From Gordionus sp. m RMFG-2023 (taxonomy: Eukaryota > Nematomorpha > Gordioida > Chordodea > Parachordodidae), in assembly GCF_954871325.1 (NCBI RefSeq), contig NC_088777.1:5929366-5993365 (forward strand): a stretch of DNA of 64,000 bases, in the 5' to 3' direction. Within the stretch, counting starts at the first letter, position 1, and every line of letters begins with the position of its first letter. Positions 48,061-60,475 of the stretch are shown here, in pieces. The notes under the pieces were generated by a model. That model searched no databases. It was not told the origin of the DNA and was given only the letters and a program-made list of their open reading frames with translations. The translations under genes were made by a program, and so were the position numbers.

Positions 48061-48790
48061 AGGCACGCTTAAATTTTATGAAACTTGATTACTTATATAA
48101 ATGCTATTTATTGGTTAGTTTTGTAATACCCAGATTCGGGGCTGTCTAAACTAGCTATGAGTATGAACCTCGAGTAAAGGCTAGGCGTTCAGACCAATAT
48201 ATTTTAAGTTATTTTTTCTTGAACTTATTAAGGTATTTAAATATATGGTTATTAAAGATATCAATCTATAGCGAATTAGATGAATTGAATAAGTAGAAAA
48301 CCAAGCATCACTTCTCCGATGGGCGAAGCCAGGCGCGTAAGCAGAAATTTGGTCTGGGGAGGGGGGATTATAAAATTTAAGAAATATTATTGTTAATTAA
48401 AAATACTAAGCATAAATTTAATAGGACTAATAACTTTTCTAATACACAATTTTAAATAAATGTGACTTACAAAAAAATTATATATATAAACCATGTGAAT
48501 TATATATAAAGTGAATATAACCACGATAGGAATCACTTAAATGACCCAAAATTGAAATTTGAATTTTTTGAGCCTCTAAAATATATAAAGTATAAAAAAT
48601 TTAAATGTTGGAAATATAAATTAATACACAAAAAGTTTCTTAGGAATAATATTTTGTATGTTTTGAGCTAATTTTTTAATTATCTATCCTTGCTTGGCGT
48701 TAAATTCCTATGAATATTCAAAAGATTCAAAATCATTCAATCTAATTTCAGAAGTTTATTTTATAGATATGTTTTCAGATTTTTTAAACA

Positions 48791-49095
48791 TACCCGAGCC
48801 GCGCCAGAATATTTTTTAAAAAACATCCGGGCTGGGCCTGAATTTTTTTAAAAAAAAATACCCAGGCCGAGCTGTATATTTTAAAACCAAATATTTGAAA
48901 TGGCCATTATTAGCTATAAAAATCAAAATTAAATATAATTTATTTTTGAAAAATTCAGGCTGAGCTTGATAATTTTTTAAAAAAAAACCCGAGCCGGACC
49001 GTAAAAATTTTTAAAAAATCTGGGCCGTGCCCTGCACCGTGCCCTGCACCGTGCCCTGCACCGTGCCCTGCAAATGGTACCTCTTCTGCAGGGCT
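48791..49095. mobile_element. GC-block repeat, family D, nested
   Basis: Same core (ATATTTGAAATGGCCATTAT) and order of blocks as 24713-25008. Lies within the 48330-50207 hAT-like element and carries a 12-bp tandem array at its right end. Confidence 0.65.
49025..49072. repeat. Four exact 12-bp repeats CCGTGCCCTGCA
   Basis: Four uninterrupted identical copies at the right end of the nested family D element; they look recently amplified. Confidence 0.97.
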
Positions 49096-50215
49096 CTGTT
49101 ATTCTTTTTAAAAAAGAGAATATTCTCGCATTAGTATACTAATGGGAAGAGTTGATAATATATTTATATAACCATTTTAATATATTGGGAATATAATCTA
49201 AAAAGTGTTTGAAATAATGCAAAGCATCCATAGCATTTTTTGGGACTGTATCAGCCATAGTTAATCTTTTAATCATAGTTATTCAGCTAATAAGGCATCA
49301 TAAGATATTTTAACATCTTCATGATAAAAATCTAACGAATAATTATTTATTTTTTCTATCGCCATCTGAAAAAGGTTGGAAAGGCTTATGTAGAAGTAAT
49401 ATCTGCGGATTTGTAATGCTGCATGATGAATTAAAAACCATTCAATTATTTGGGTTTTAAATGTATCTAAGAGAGGGGAAATTTATATTATAATACACTT
49501 CTACTAGTCCTATATTAATGTTTTGACGTTGAGCTTGCTTGCTGCAAGTCGAGGGGGACAAATATTAAACATGTATAGCTCTGCTTTTGACTCAATAATA
49601 ACATATAAAATATGAAATTCTTCATCAATATTAGCTTCAATTTCCTTGAGTTCTAATAAAATGCTTTCTGCTATTATCATCTTCTTAATCAAGTCAAAGT
49701 CATGTTTTTGAAAAGTATTACATAAATTAGTTGTATAATATAATACATTCTAATGAGAAAAAAAATAAGTATTGAATACAATAATTTTCTTGCTACTGAG
49801 GAAATATTTCTTTCAAGCCATTGTGATATATCAGTAATAGCATTAATAATCGGCTCTTCTAACTCCATAAAAGCTGTTACTGCTTGATGACGGAAACTCG
49901 ATCTCCTTGGACAAGTGCAATTTCTTTATCGCTGTTGGACAAGGAGTTTTAGGATAATTATTTTTTGACTAGAAATTTATATAAATAATACCGCACTAAA
50001 ATTTTAAAATTAAAGGTAATTTACGCCAAGGAAAACTTGAAATTGTAATTAATTGATAAAATAACTTAGTAGATGAATGTGATAAATAAATGTAATTGAA
50101 TATATAGATATGAGATAGGAATAAATATTAACATAAATAAATTAATATTAACAATAATATTTTTGAAAAATATAATCCGGCATTTGCATTTTTTGGATAC
50201 GTGCCTGGGCAAAGC

Positions 50216-52937
50216 TATTTATTACAAGTTCAGGAATCGTTTTTATAAGCATCAAATATTGATATAATGATGGATGGATATCAAATAAGTCTATTTCTAC
50301 CTTAATATGATGTATATAATGTCGTCAGTGAGGGCAGTCTTTCGTAGGAGGCAATGCTATTTTTATTTTATTTTAATAACGTCAACTTTTTGTTTTTAGA
50401 TTAGTAAAGTTGAATTATTTTGGTAAAGTCATTATAATCGCATTTTGTTAGTTATTTTTATATAGTTAATTTTTATCGCGTTCATATTATATTATATTTA
50501 TATTTTAAAAGTTGATTTTTAGTTAAGTAATTATGTATGGCAGTTTTTGAGTTATTTTTATTTTATATAGTTTTATGGTAAATTATAATTAAGATTTTTC
50601 AGCATGATTCAGGGATTTAAAAGTTTTACGAAATTTTTTTTAGTTTATTATTATTTTAAATTATTTTTTTGTGAATCATAGCTTCCCAATAAAAGGGAAG
50701 TATATTGATATGAAAAATCATTCATTTTTTTTATTATAAAAATTGTAAAAATTCGATTATAAAATTTTTTTAATTTTTTTTATTTAATCATTGAATAAAA
50801 TTTGGGGATTAATATTCTAAAAGACTTAAATAAAATTTGTGGATTAATATTCTAAGAGTCATAAGCAGCATTCTAAGAGTCAGGAGCTGCACGACGTGAT
50901 ATATAAGTTTGACCTTGGAATGGGGGTAAAAAATAAACATATATGCTCGTGAAAAAAATTTTATGAGCATCGCATGGCTCTTAATTAGTAGATCTATATC
51001 TCAACATTTTATTTTTAACTTTTGTACAAAATTAAAAAAATAGCTAGATTGACAAATTAGTGTTTAATTACGGCTCAGGATTTTAAAAATCAATTTAACG
51101 GAAATTTTGATAAGAGGAACTCAATCGAAAAAATCAATTCCTAATATCCTTTGTTTGGAAATAAAAAAAAGATTGCTCATAACATTACCCAAAAACCGTT
51201 TGAAAAAACGTTATGTATGGAAATTATAAATCTATTATTGCCTAAATCTTTCCTGATTTAAATATCGGAGATTATAATCTTCAAGAATGGTGTAATACCT
51301 AAACAATTAGGTAATTAAGAGGCCAATTTTGAGGATTTAAATGTTTAATTGATATATTTTTTTAAAAAAAAGTTCTAGAATTTATGAAAACCAAACTATT
51401 TTTATACTGAAATATTGTTCTAACTTTGTTTAAGAATTTTATGATATCTTTAAAACAAAGTACAGGAGCTAGTTCGAACCAGGGCTTGTCTACTTAGTAA
51501 AAAAAAATTATAACCCAAACTTTGTCATGTTCACAATTACGCTTTGAAATTTTTTCATCCTATTTGTTTAAATCTTAAATCATGAATTAAATTTTTACAA
51601 TACAAAATCTAATAGTAATAATATTATAATATAAAAAAATATTGACTGTTCATGTTTCATTTGTCAAATCTTTTTCTTCCGGAAAGCTTCAAAATAAATA
51701 TATTGATTTATTAGAAGAATTATATTATTAAATTTTACTATGTGGGGGGGGGGGGGTAGTAAAATTATTGTTTAAGGTTTTATTCAGACTTATTATATAT
51801 GTTAATACGACGGTCTAAATGCAAACACAACAAAGTATATATTATTATTTTCATTATTTCAATAGATCTAACTGAGGCACAGGCATTGTTTAAGGGTTTC
51901 TGAAGTCATCCAATTTCTTTTTTTGGTCATACAATCGTTGCTTTGCTAAAGGTTTTTTCACTTGCAACACTTGTAGTTTGTTGCGCTAAATAATTCCTAG
52001 CCATTAAGGACAAAATGGGGTATATGGCAACTTTCTTTGATCACCAATCCAAATTATTTGTCGATGTTGGCGCAACGGGCTTCTTAAGGTATTTACGATC
52101 TCTAATAAATAGCATCTTGGAAAATAAATATAAAAATACAAAGTATATATTTTAAAGTATTTATAATTTCTTTCAAATTTAGTAATTGATAAGGGTTAAG
52201 AATCAATGTCATTAGTAAATTCATATGGAGTTAATTTGCATGATGCACAGATATAAGAATTATGTATTAGTTTAAATTCTTCATCATATTTATTATTTTA
52301 TATTGAGCATATATTTTAGTTTTGTCTTGAGATCTTATATAATTCGTAAGGGTATCAATTAAGCCTTCATTTGCTTTACATTTACTCAACATCGCCGCTT
52401 TTTGATATCGTCGCTAAAGTGTGAATTAAATGTCTTATCTAAAAAATTTCCCATTGAAACGACAAATAAAACCGCATTCCCAATAATTGTATTTTCTGAT
52501 GAAACTATTTTAATTCAAATAATAAAATAATTTTACACTTAATCTTGGAAATAATAAATTCTTATAATTTGTTAAAACCTAACTGGCACCGAATTATGGG
52601 GGTAGGGGCAATAATTTTTTTTTTTGGATAAGCAAATATATTTTTATTTGATTATTTTTTTATAGTTGTATTTATATAATAATGGCATCAAGAAAAAATA
52701 TTATATTATATATAAAAATGAAAATAGAATCATTAAAATTTTTTTTATATGCCTAGTCGTTTTTTTAAAAATATAAATATAAATTATTCTTTATCGGGGC
52801 GGGGGATATTTTTATTTCACTTTTCCCATTTAAAGGAAAATATAATAATTTGTAGAATTAACCTATGCTACCTTCCCCCCCCCCCTCCCAAATTAGTAAA
52901 AAAAAGATTTTTTATTTCATCTAATATATCTTTATAT
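50216..52937. other. Gene-free stretch
   Basis: AT-rich DNA with a poly-G run near 51744 and no open frame with coding character that I can see. Confidence 0.55.
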
Positions 52938-53147
52938 TTATGTTGAAATTTTCTGGAGGAAAAATATTTGGCAAATGAAAAATGAACAGTCGATATTCGT
53001 CTTTAATACCATAATGGAAATTGTTTTCATGTCGTATCCTATAAACAATTTTTTATCAATAAGCGGATCTTCGCCATGTGAGAGCAAAAATATACAGGCT
53101 CTTTTCACACCAGCTAGCAATAAGCTGGTGCCCCTATAATTCACCAT
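52938..53147 (-). CDS. Possible exon or small ORF, unknown
   Basis: Open frame of 69 codons with less AT-rich composition (GTSLLLAGVKRACIFLLSHG; EDPLIDKKLFIGYDMK). It includes a perfect 8-bp hairpin (CACCAGCT..AGCTGGTG) at about 53107-53129. Neither splice partners nor family recognised. Confidence 0.2.
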   Translation of the reverse strand: MVNYRGTSLLLAGVKRACIFLLSHGEDPLIDKKLFIGYDMKTISIMVLKTNIDCSFFICQIFFLQKIST

Positions 53148-53682
53148 GAAGGGATTTAAGAATCGAAAAACCTTTATTAACGTAAAATAAATTTAAAGTA
53201 AAATAACTATTATAAATAGTCTACGTAAGAAACAATACAATTAGTAATGTATATATTAGGTTTAAATTTTATGAGTATAAAAATAATATGTCAATTTACC
53301 ATATCAACAAGATAATATGTAAATATTTGATTTGCTTGTTCTGCGGCAATATATAAACATACACTAAAGATAATACAATATTATTAAAATATAAAGTAGT
53401 ATCGCTTTACACAATGAAAATTAAAATCTACAATTCAAATAATAATAATATATATATATAAATAATATAAACTATGTTATAATAAGAGAAAATCTAAAGT
53501 TATAAATTAAATATAAGATGTTATAATAATAAGAATAAATCCATAATATATTTAACATAAATAAATTACACGATGATATCTTTATATCGTTGACAGACAT
53601 ATTTATAAACCAACCATAAATAATTTAGCTCACATGTTGTTGCTTTTGAGCCCCCATAAGTTCGGTTTTAATTTTAAAAAAA

Positions 53683-53857
53683 ATGTACAAAATTTTTGTG
53701 CGAATATATAGCACAAATTTAGCTATTGATCCTAATATTTATAGCTTGATGGAATTAAATAATATAACAAAAATTAAAAAACATCCTTACATGTTTCATC
53801 AATTATGTGTAAAAATACCCGAATTACTAGAAGAGAATATGGCAAACACCTTTATAG
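53683..53857 (+). CDS. Small gene exon 1
   Basis: MYKIFVRIYSTNLAIDPN... to MANTFI; donor GTATAG, exit phase 1. Confidence 0.65.
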
Positions 53858-54220
53858 GTATAGAGCATGTATATATATTTAAATATTTATTCATATATAT
53901 ATATAGATAATAACTTTAATCCAAAATCTGTCAAGGATGAAATTCCAAAATTTTTGTTACATCTAAATAAAAGACAACCTTTTGTTGATGAATATGAAAT
54001 AAAGGAAAAATCGAAACATTATTTAGAAGAGATAATTTCAAAGCGTTTATATTATATTTTTATATAATATATTATCTTTCTATTAGCAAAATATAATTTA
54101 AATAATGAAAATATGGATGGTAGACTTTTAGAGGAAAAGGAAAGATCTATAAAATCAAAAATAAAAGAAAAACTACAAAAATATACTTATCACTGGACCC
54201 CAATCAAGTTAAATTTATAA
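53683..54220 (+). CDS. Small three-exon gene, product unknown
   Basis: Three exons (53683-53857, 53907-54044, 54087-54220) join in frame through introns of only 49 and 42 nt, giving 148 residues. Start: first ATG of the open frame, MYKIFVRIYSTNLAIDPN. Both junction codons close (G|AT Asp, C|CA Pro), both introns are GT..TAG, and the open frame continues to TAA. The protein is Lys-rich and probably helical (KSKHYLEEIISK; LLEEKERSIKSKIKEKLQKY) and ends HWTPIKLNL. The start could be a mitochondrial presequence (basic, Tyr/Ser, no acid for several residues), but that is weak inference. Its intron style is unlike that of CPT1. Confidence 0.7.
53907..54044 (+). CDS. Small gene exon 2
   Basis: Acceptor TATAG, donor GTTTAT. 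NNFNPKSVKDEIPKFLLHLN ... HYLEEIISK; 45 full codons. Confidence 0.7.
54087..54220 (+). CDS. Small gene exon 3, stop TAA
   Basis: Acceptor ATTAG after a T-rich stretch. KYNLNNENMDGRLLEEKERS ... YHWTPIKLNL, then TAA. Confidence 0.7.
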
Positions 54221-54284
54221 ATTAAATCTTATTTTATTATATATATTATTTTGTTAGCTTTTAATGCAACATTTATTAAAGGCA

Positions 54285-54290
54285 AATAAA
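54285..54290 (+). terminator. Candidate polyadenylation signal of the small gene
   Basis: AATAAA 65 bases after the stop codon. Position is plausible; the hexamer is weak evidence in this composition. Confidence 0.3.
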
Positions 54291-54774
54291 ATTCTAAATT
54301 TAAATTATGAATATTAAGAAAATTTTCAATATTTTTTTATTTTAACTTAATTGATTTGTGGTCCAAGATGAATAAATAATTTCTTACACATATGGTCTTA
54401 TTGAATACTGTTTTTTTAGAATATACTTATATTTTAATATTAATTTTAAAAAATTTTCTCTACAATATTTTAAAAAATAGGTGTCATCTTATTTGATATA
54501 TAATTTTATTTTTAAAGCTTTGACAAAAAAACCACCCTAATGTATGTAGCTGGAAAAATGGTTCCTAATTTTGCCGTCTTATACAAAATTTTTCATGAAG
54601 TATTTATTATCAATTTATTCATAAGACATAAAATTATAGCTTAAAAATATTTTTTTGTCTTTGCCAAAGTGATCAATACTCTGACATTATATGATCTTGT
54701 AGATTCGTATATTTACTTGAAATTGAAGCTGTTATATTAAAGATTATTTTTTTTTAAAATTTAGTTTATATATA

Positions 54775-55437
54775 TTGTATTAGGATATGGAATTCATTGG
54801 GATTTGAAATATCATGATTTTAATAAATTAGTGAGGGAATATTTTAAATTTTAAAAATGAGATTGGTCAGGAAATTATTCCCTTCTATTTTAATAATTCT
54901 TTAAATCATCTTTATTTTTTCAGATAACAATGAGAAATTAAAGTGGATTAGAGCACCCACACTGATTTTCCACAATTTTCCCTATTAATTTTAGCGTCGC
55001 CTAAGAATTAGATTATTCAATCTTCACTTTTTGTAATTTTACAGGAAAGCAATTAAAAAAAATAAGTTTCTAATGTTTTCATTAGGATATATTTAACCTT
55101 ATATTGGCTATAATTTAACTTATTTTATATATATTTCCAATTTTTTTTTGTGTAAATAGATTTGATTTATATAAAAAAGAGCCATTTTTGTCAAAAAGTG
55201 GATATAGTATAATATAATTCACAAACGATGCTATATCAACTTTTATATAGATTTATTCATGTAAATCTCAAAAAAATTACACAAAAGTTTATGGCTAAAA
55301 TTGTTGAGATTCATAGGTTGTGATGCATTTCCAGCCAAATCAGATTTTTGAAATTTAGTAATCTCCGTTAGTAAATGATATAAAATTCAGGGATTCATAA
55401 TCCTCATGGTTTTCATATCACAACGCGGCATATATAT
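54775..55437. mobile_element. Inverted-repeat element, family G, longer copy
   Basis: Left end reads TTGTATTAGGATATGGAATT, right end GATTCATAATCCTCATGG then TATCACAACGCGGCATATAT; the two ends are inverted and match the termini of the 6985-7349 element. No open frame of note inside. Confidence 0.5.
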
Positions 55438-56316
55438 TAAATGTCTTTAGTCAAATTAATTTTATAAGTACGTATAAAAATTTGTAATACCTAATGTAAT
55501 TGGGTTATTTACTATAAAAAAAGGACACAATGGCACTTAAATAGGAAATATCTTTTTATCGCTGAGCAAGCTTCTATTCATTCACTAAGATTTAAATGAA
55601 CTGGGAGGGGGGTGGGTAATTTTTTTTTTGGCAATATGGAAGTTAATGCATTTTAAATATCCCGAAATGGAGAAGATTAAGGCACAATATTGATTGCATC
55701 AAAACAGAGAAAAGGCCAATACGAAAAGGTGATCGGAAAAAAATAAATTAGTCTCGAAATTTTATCTCGCTATAAAATAACTCCAGATTTACTCAAAAAT
55801 GACCCTTTTTTTAAAAGAAAAAAATGTTCTTAAAGGGGGGAAATGACTTGTCTTAAACCAATTCCAACGAAATTTAGAATTTATATTAGAAAACATACTA
55901 GTTTGATTGGGTAGGTTATTGAGTGGATAAAGTTTTGCTAATTTTATTTAAGTAATAACTACATTGTTTTATTATTATCAAAAATTCATTTTAAGAAAGT
56001 CGCAGAGGATTAATGCCATATTGAAAAATTGACTCGATTATTTTGCCTACTATGAGGTAAACTTGCGTTTAGCCTGAAAATCATTTGTCACACGTTTTTA
56101 GAGTGTATAGTTTCTAATTTTATAACTTGTCCATCCTTGAAATATGGACACGGGGAAAATTAACCCAGGGTCTCTTTTAAATCGTTTAATATCGTTTTGA
56201 ATGGCTCGAAGATTCTAATTCTTATTATCGCAACATTTTAGCGTTTTTTTTGAACTTTCTTAATTCCAGATGAGATCTGATTAGAGCATTGATTATTACA
56301 AAAATTATTTGGATAA

Positions 56317-56517
56317 AACTAACCCCATCTTGTTATATACTAAATTGCCATTTGCTTTTAACAACGTTTTTAAATAGTGCCTGGCCTGCGTGTCTCTGTA
56401 AATTATTGTATATTGTTTGCAATTTAAATTGAGGTCTTTTGGCCTTAACCATTTAATATTATAAATTTTTTTGACCCTTTTAAACGGAACATCGTTTTTT
56501 ATGGAAAAAATAATCAT
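56317..56517 (-). CDS. Possible first coding exon, unknown protein
   Basis: ATG with an in-frame stop just upstream, then an open frame with protein-like composition (RVKKIYNIKWLRPKDLNLN; DTQARHYLKTLLKANGN) to KMG followed by donor GTTAGT. No downstream partner exon was found and I do not recognise the family. It could be a chance frame. Confidence 0.3.
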
Positions 56518-56544
56518 TTTGAAAGTTTAGAAATCTTTTAATTA

Positions 56545-56752
56545 GTAACAGCTCGATTTGAGCTGATTTTTAAAAACGGCTAATTCAATATTTTTAGCCA
56601 GAAAAATATTGTCCTAAGTCTTGAGATTTCTTTAGTAGTATAATAACCTTTTTACACGAGACAAATTCTTAAGACTTGCACAATATTTTTCTGAATAAAA
56701 TATTGAGCTAGCCGTTCAAAAAAATCTGCTCAAAACGAGCCGTTTTTAATAT
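56545..56752. mobile_element. Family A MITE, degenerate
   Basis: GCTCGATTTGAGCTGATTTT, AACGGCTAATTCAATATTTT, right arm ATTGAGCTAGCCGTTC and AACGAGCCGTTTTT. Ends eroded. Confidence 0.65.
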
Positions 56753-56924
56753 ATATTTTTCATATACCTGCTATTTATTTATATTTTTTTTCTAGATCAA
56801 AATTAGGAGACCCGAATTTAAACCGACCTCAATATTAGATTTTGGTTCTGGAGTTGGGAGTGTATCATGGTAATATATATATATAAAATAGATTATTAAA
56901 TTGAATATGATGAGAGCTTGTAAA

Positions 56925-57122
56925 ATGGCTCGATTTTGGCGGATTTTTTTTTAAAACAAATAGGCTAACTCAATAACTGACCCTAGAAAAATATTAAGCG
57001 AGCATGAAGATGTTGCTCATAGGGTACAAAGGCTTGGGAAATGGTTAAGACAATATTTTCTAGCTAAATTTGAGTAAGTCGTTTTTAAAAATAATCGCCT
57101 CAGATCGAGCTCTTTAGCAACA
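56925..57122. mobile_element. Family A MITE, degenerate
   Basis: AAAATGGCTCGATTTTGGCG left, GAAGATGTTGCTCATAGG centre, right arm AGATCGAGCTCTTTAGCAAC. Lies about 170 bp from the preceding copy. Confidence 0.6.
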
Positions 57123-58259
57123 TTAGTAGCCCCTATGTCTGATCCCCTCCATCAAAAAAAATTATGATGAAAACCGACGATATATTATTCAAAAAAGAAA
57201 GTACAATATAATATTAAACGAATTATCACAGTTTTTAAGTGCTATAGGAGAGCAGCATTTAAGGAAAAATAATATACTAAAAATTATTAGCGATTAGAAA
57301 TAATCATTTGCCCGAATTTGACTAGATCGAATCCTGGGGAAAAGCATCTGGGGAGGGGATAGGCTTAGTGGAAAAAAAAATTTGTACCCATGAAAGTCCT
57401 CGGAAAATATCTTGTGTATATTTAAAAAATCAAATTAAACTACTTAAGAGTTATAATTATATAAGGTCAAGAATTAAAATGTATAAATTTTTAGATTATA
57501 TTTAGCATGGTTCGGCCTAAATCGAAATATTTAGATAGATATTTTTGCTCGGTCCGGGAAGACAAAGATTTGTATGAATTTCCAGACCCAGCACATTAAT
57601 TTTTCGTGAGGGGGAAAATCATAGACTGACACTATAAAGATTAAATAAAATTGCTAAATTCCGGGTCGACATAAAAAAAACTAGTGGGCACAAGTAGCCC
57701 GGCTCTAGCCGGATCTGCTGGTCAGGCGTTTGAGCGGAATGAGGCTTGCAGAACTTTAATAGCGATTTTTTTTCAACCGACATAACATTGAAATTAGCTT
57801 AAGTTCCCTTTTTTAAAGTTGAGGTTTTGAATACCTGTCAGCGCGTTGCTTACCATAGGCACGCCAACAATTATTTGATTAGAGAAAGAATGGAGTCACG
57901 TAGGCAATGGATTTCGTATATTTTTTTTTTGCCATTATGCTTTTTTTAATCAGATTTTTTTCAACGCATTTTTTTATAAAGTTAAAATAGAATAGAAATA
58001 ACTAAGACTGTGTCGAGCAATAATTCAATTTATTACAACATTTTAATGTGAAAGAAATTTTTAGAATATTAAATTGTGACAAAACGGCGGGTGATTGATG
58101 CGATATACCGATCGCAGGTAGGGAGTGGAGTGGATCAATCACCTTTCTATTTAAAATAAAGTCAAAATCCCAGAATAGAATAGAAATGAAATAAAATTCC
58201 TTTTGTTTATATTTTGCTACTGAACGTTTAGGGCCGCGCAAACTATCTGGAACGATAGT

Positions 58260-58415
58260 TTAAATCAACACTATTCCGTCGACAACTGCTCCCAGATATC
58301 GGATATCAGTCGACAAATCGTAAACGGTCGTAGCTCTTCCGCGTTTCGTTACAATCTCAAGAATTTCATCACTTATAAAAACAATTTGCCGGCTAGTAAA
58401 GTAAACACAAGACAT
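58260..58415 (-). CDS. Possible 51-residue ORF
   Basis: ATG (58415-58413) to TAA, in a local island of more even composition. Reads SCVYFTSRQIVFISDEILE then TTVYDLSTDIRYLGAVVDG. Just beyond the stop lies a hairpin, AACTATC-TGGAAC-GATAGTT (58241-58260). Could be an exon fragment, a small gene or chance. Confidence 0.25.
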   Translation of the reverse strand: MSCVYFTSRQIVFISDEILEIVTKRGRATTVYDLSTDIRYLGAVVDGIVLI

Positions 58416-58489
58416 TTTCGTATACTACCAATGTTATATTTTTCTTAACTCGTATATAACTCATATATCATGTTGAGGAAATACGATCC

Positions 58490-60475
58490 TTGAGGTTTGA
58501 AAGGTTCGGGTTTAGGTTTGATAAGAACGGGTTCGGAGCGGGTTCAAGCTTGTTCGATGAAAAAAAAAATATTTAAGTTAAAAATTAATTTTAAATGTTT
58601 TTTTAATGTAAAAATTATGTATTTTCATTAATTAAATAAAACAGCAAATAAAATAATTGATTCAAAATTGAAACTATTATCTTTACAAATTAAATTTTAT
58701 AGTTTGCCTTTACATTATAAATATACTTATCTTTCAACAAATATAGAATAATATATTTATATAACAAAATAGAAATATGACATTAGTTATTTTATAGCGC
58801 GTCTATTTTAAAAAGCTTATTCAAGTGTATAATTGATATATCCTATAATAAATTATTGTTCATTCTAGATCCTTATGGCGATGATATAAATTTTAATGAA
58901 GAAAGTGCTGTCTCTATGCTGATTTATGTTGTTGGAGATCACTCGAGGAAGTTTAACAAATTCCGGCTGAATTTTCTTCATTCCTACCTATATTGAAATA
59001 TATGTCCTGGTTTTTCTAAGAATATCCTGGGTTTAACAAAAATCTTCAAATTAGCATTTGAAATTTTTTTTTACTCAATAATTTTGAGCATAAAATCTTT
59101 GAAGCTTGTTTAATTTTGAGTAAATATTAAACCCTGAAAATATCAAGCAGAGGGCAAATATAGATTATGATATTGAAGTTAATTTATCTAGTCTAAGACA
59201 TATTAATAAAGTTCCACTGTTTCTTTTACCATTTTGTTGACCAGTATTCTTCCCAGAATTTTTACTTTACTGCTTCAACAACCTCTCTAGTTTATTATTA
59301 GAGATGACATTTAACCAACACTGATTTCATCATCTACAACATTGATAACATCCTCAATTTTCTGCATCTCGTCCATAAATTTATTAAATGCCGTTTTGCC
59401 AAAAGTGTCTCTTCTTCTGATTTTAAAATTTGGTATCTAAATCCCAAATACAAGGCAGAAAGGAGTACATTATTTCTAAGATAGTCAAGTTCAGGTAATT
59501 TTATTCTAGTTGTTAATACATTGGCAAGAAGAGTGTCGATCCAAGAGACATTTACATGTAGCCTAAAAACTACTCAACATTAATTACTCGTTTTGCAAGA
59601 CCTTTGTTGCTATTTTTAGTGGTTTCAATATCTTTTAATATATCATCTATTTTGCTCCATTCCTCAATTGTTAAATAATAGTTTAGCTAAATGCGCTAAG
59701 TCCTGATAAAAATATTTTAGCTTAATTAGCCATTTTAGCATTATCACAAGTAGAATGCCACCTATGACAATCCAGGGTGATTTTATTTTAACAGATTAAA
59801 ACTTTTTATAAGCTTTAAAATTGTAAAGTGTTCTTATTTTTTTTTATATTAATTAACCTGGCCTTTGATATGAGAGGAATTGTCATCTTCCTTAAATGCA
59901 TCTTCTATTAGCAAGTGTACGAGCAGCGCATCGAACCACAAATACTCGAATGTAATTTCACATTGTAAAATCAGATCTATAATATTGAATGGATTTGAAA
60001 ATTGTGAAATTCAGTTACTAAAAGGAGCTAAAAAAGGCATCGTCTTCAGGAAAATTGTTAGAGCATTTTATTCCTCACCATAAACCTGTTCGTGTTCTTA
60101 TTCTAATAATTGAATAGATTTAAACCATATTTCTACCATTATCAGAGATTCGAAATTTTTTCTGCAAATCTAATGAAATATTTTTTATATTTTCTAGCTT
60201 GAAGATTTTTCTAATATCTGATTGTAAGAAATATTAAGCTAATAAAGAAAGAAATAGAGGTGGTATGACGTGAAATTTTTTTTTAAAAATCCTTTAAGCG
60301 TTTTATGTAAAATGATTTTTAACTTAAATAAATTAATTAAAAAAAAATACAATATTTTATAAAGCTTTGTAAACCCGAACCGAACCCAGTTAGTTCGGGT
60401 TTACCCAAATACCCGGTTTAACCGGGTTCTAGTTCCGGATTAATTCCTGGTTTTTAAAGGAATATTTTGAGAACG
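58490..60475. mobile_element. Decayed hAT transposon with transposase remains
   Basis: Ends carry inverted GGTTCGGGTTTAGG-like (58500-58550) and CGGGTTTACCCAAATACCCGG-like (60380-60440) blocks. Between them the minus strand keeps degraded stretches recalling hAT transposase: RWHST near 59760, WSKIDDILKDI near 59650, LPELDYLRNN near 59490. Many frame changes; not functional. Exact ends and target duplication not determined. Confidence 0.5.

Larger units (their letters stand above)
48330..50207. mobile_element. hAT-like transposon, 1.9 kb, decayed
   Basis: Termini CAGGCGCGTAAGCAG / ATACGTGCCTG flanked by GGCGAAGC and GGCAAAGC (7 of 8 identical; 48322-48329 and 50208-50215). The interior minus strand keeps fragments of open reading (for example 49692-49510), possibly old transposase, and a GC-rich family D element is nested at 48791-49095. 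The right 190 bases are closely related to the first 230 bases of the window. Confidence 0.7.
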
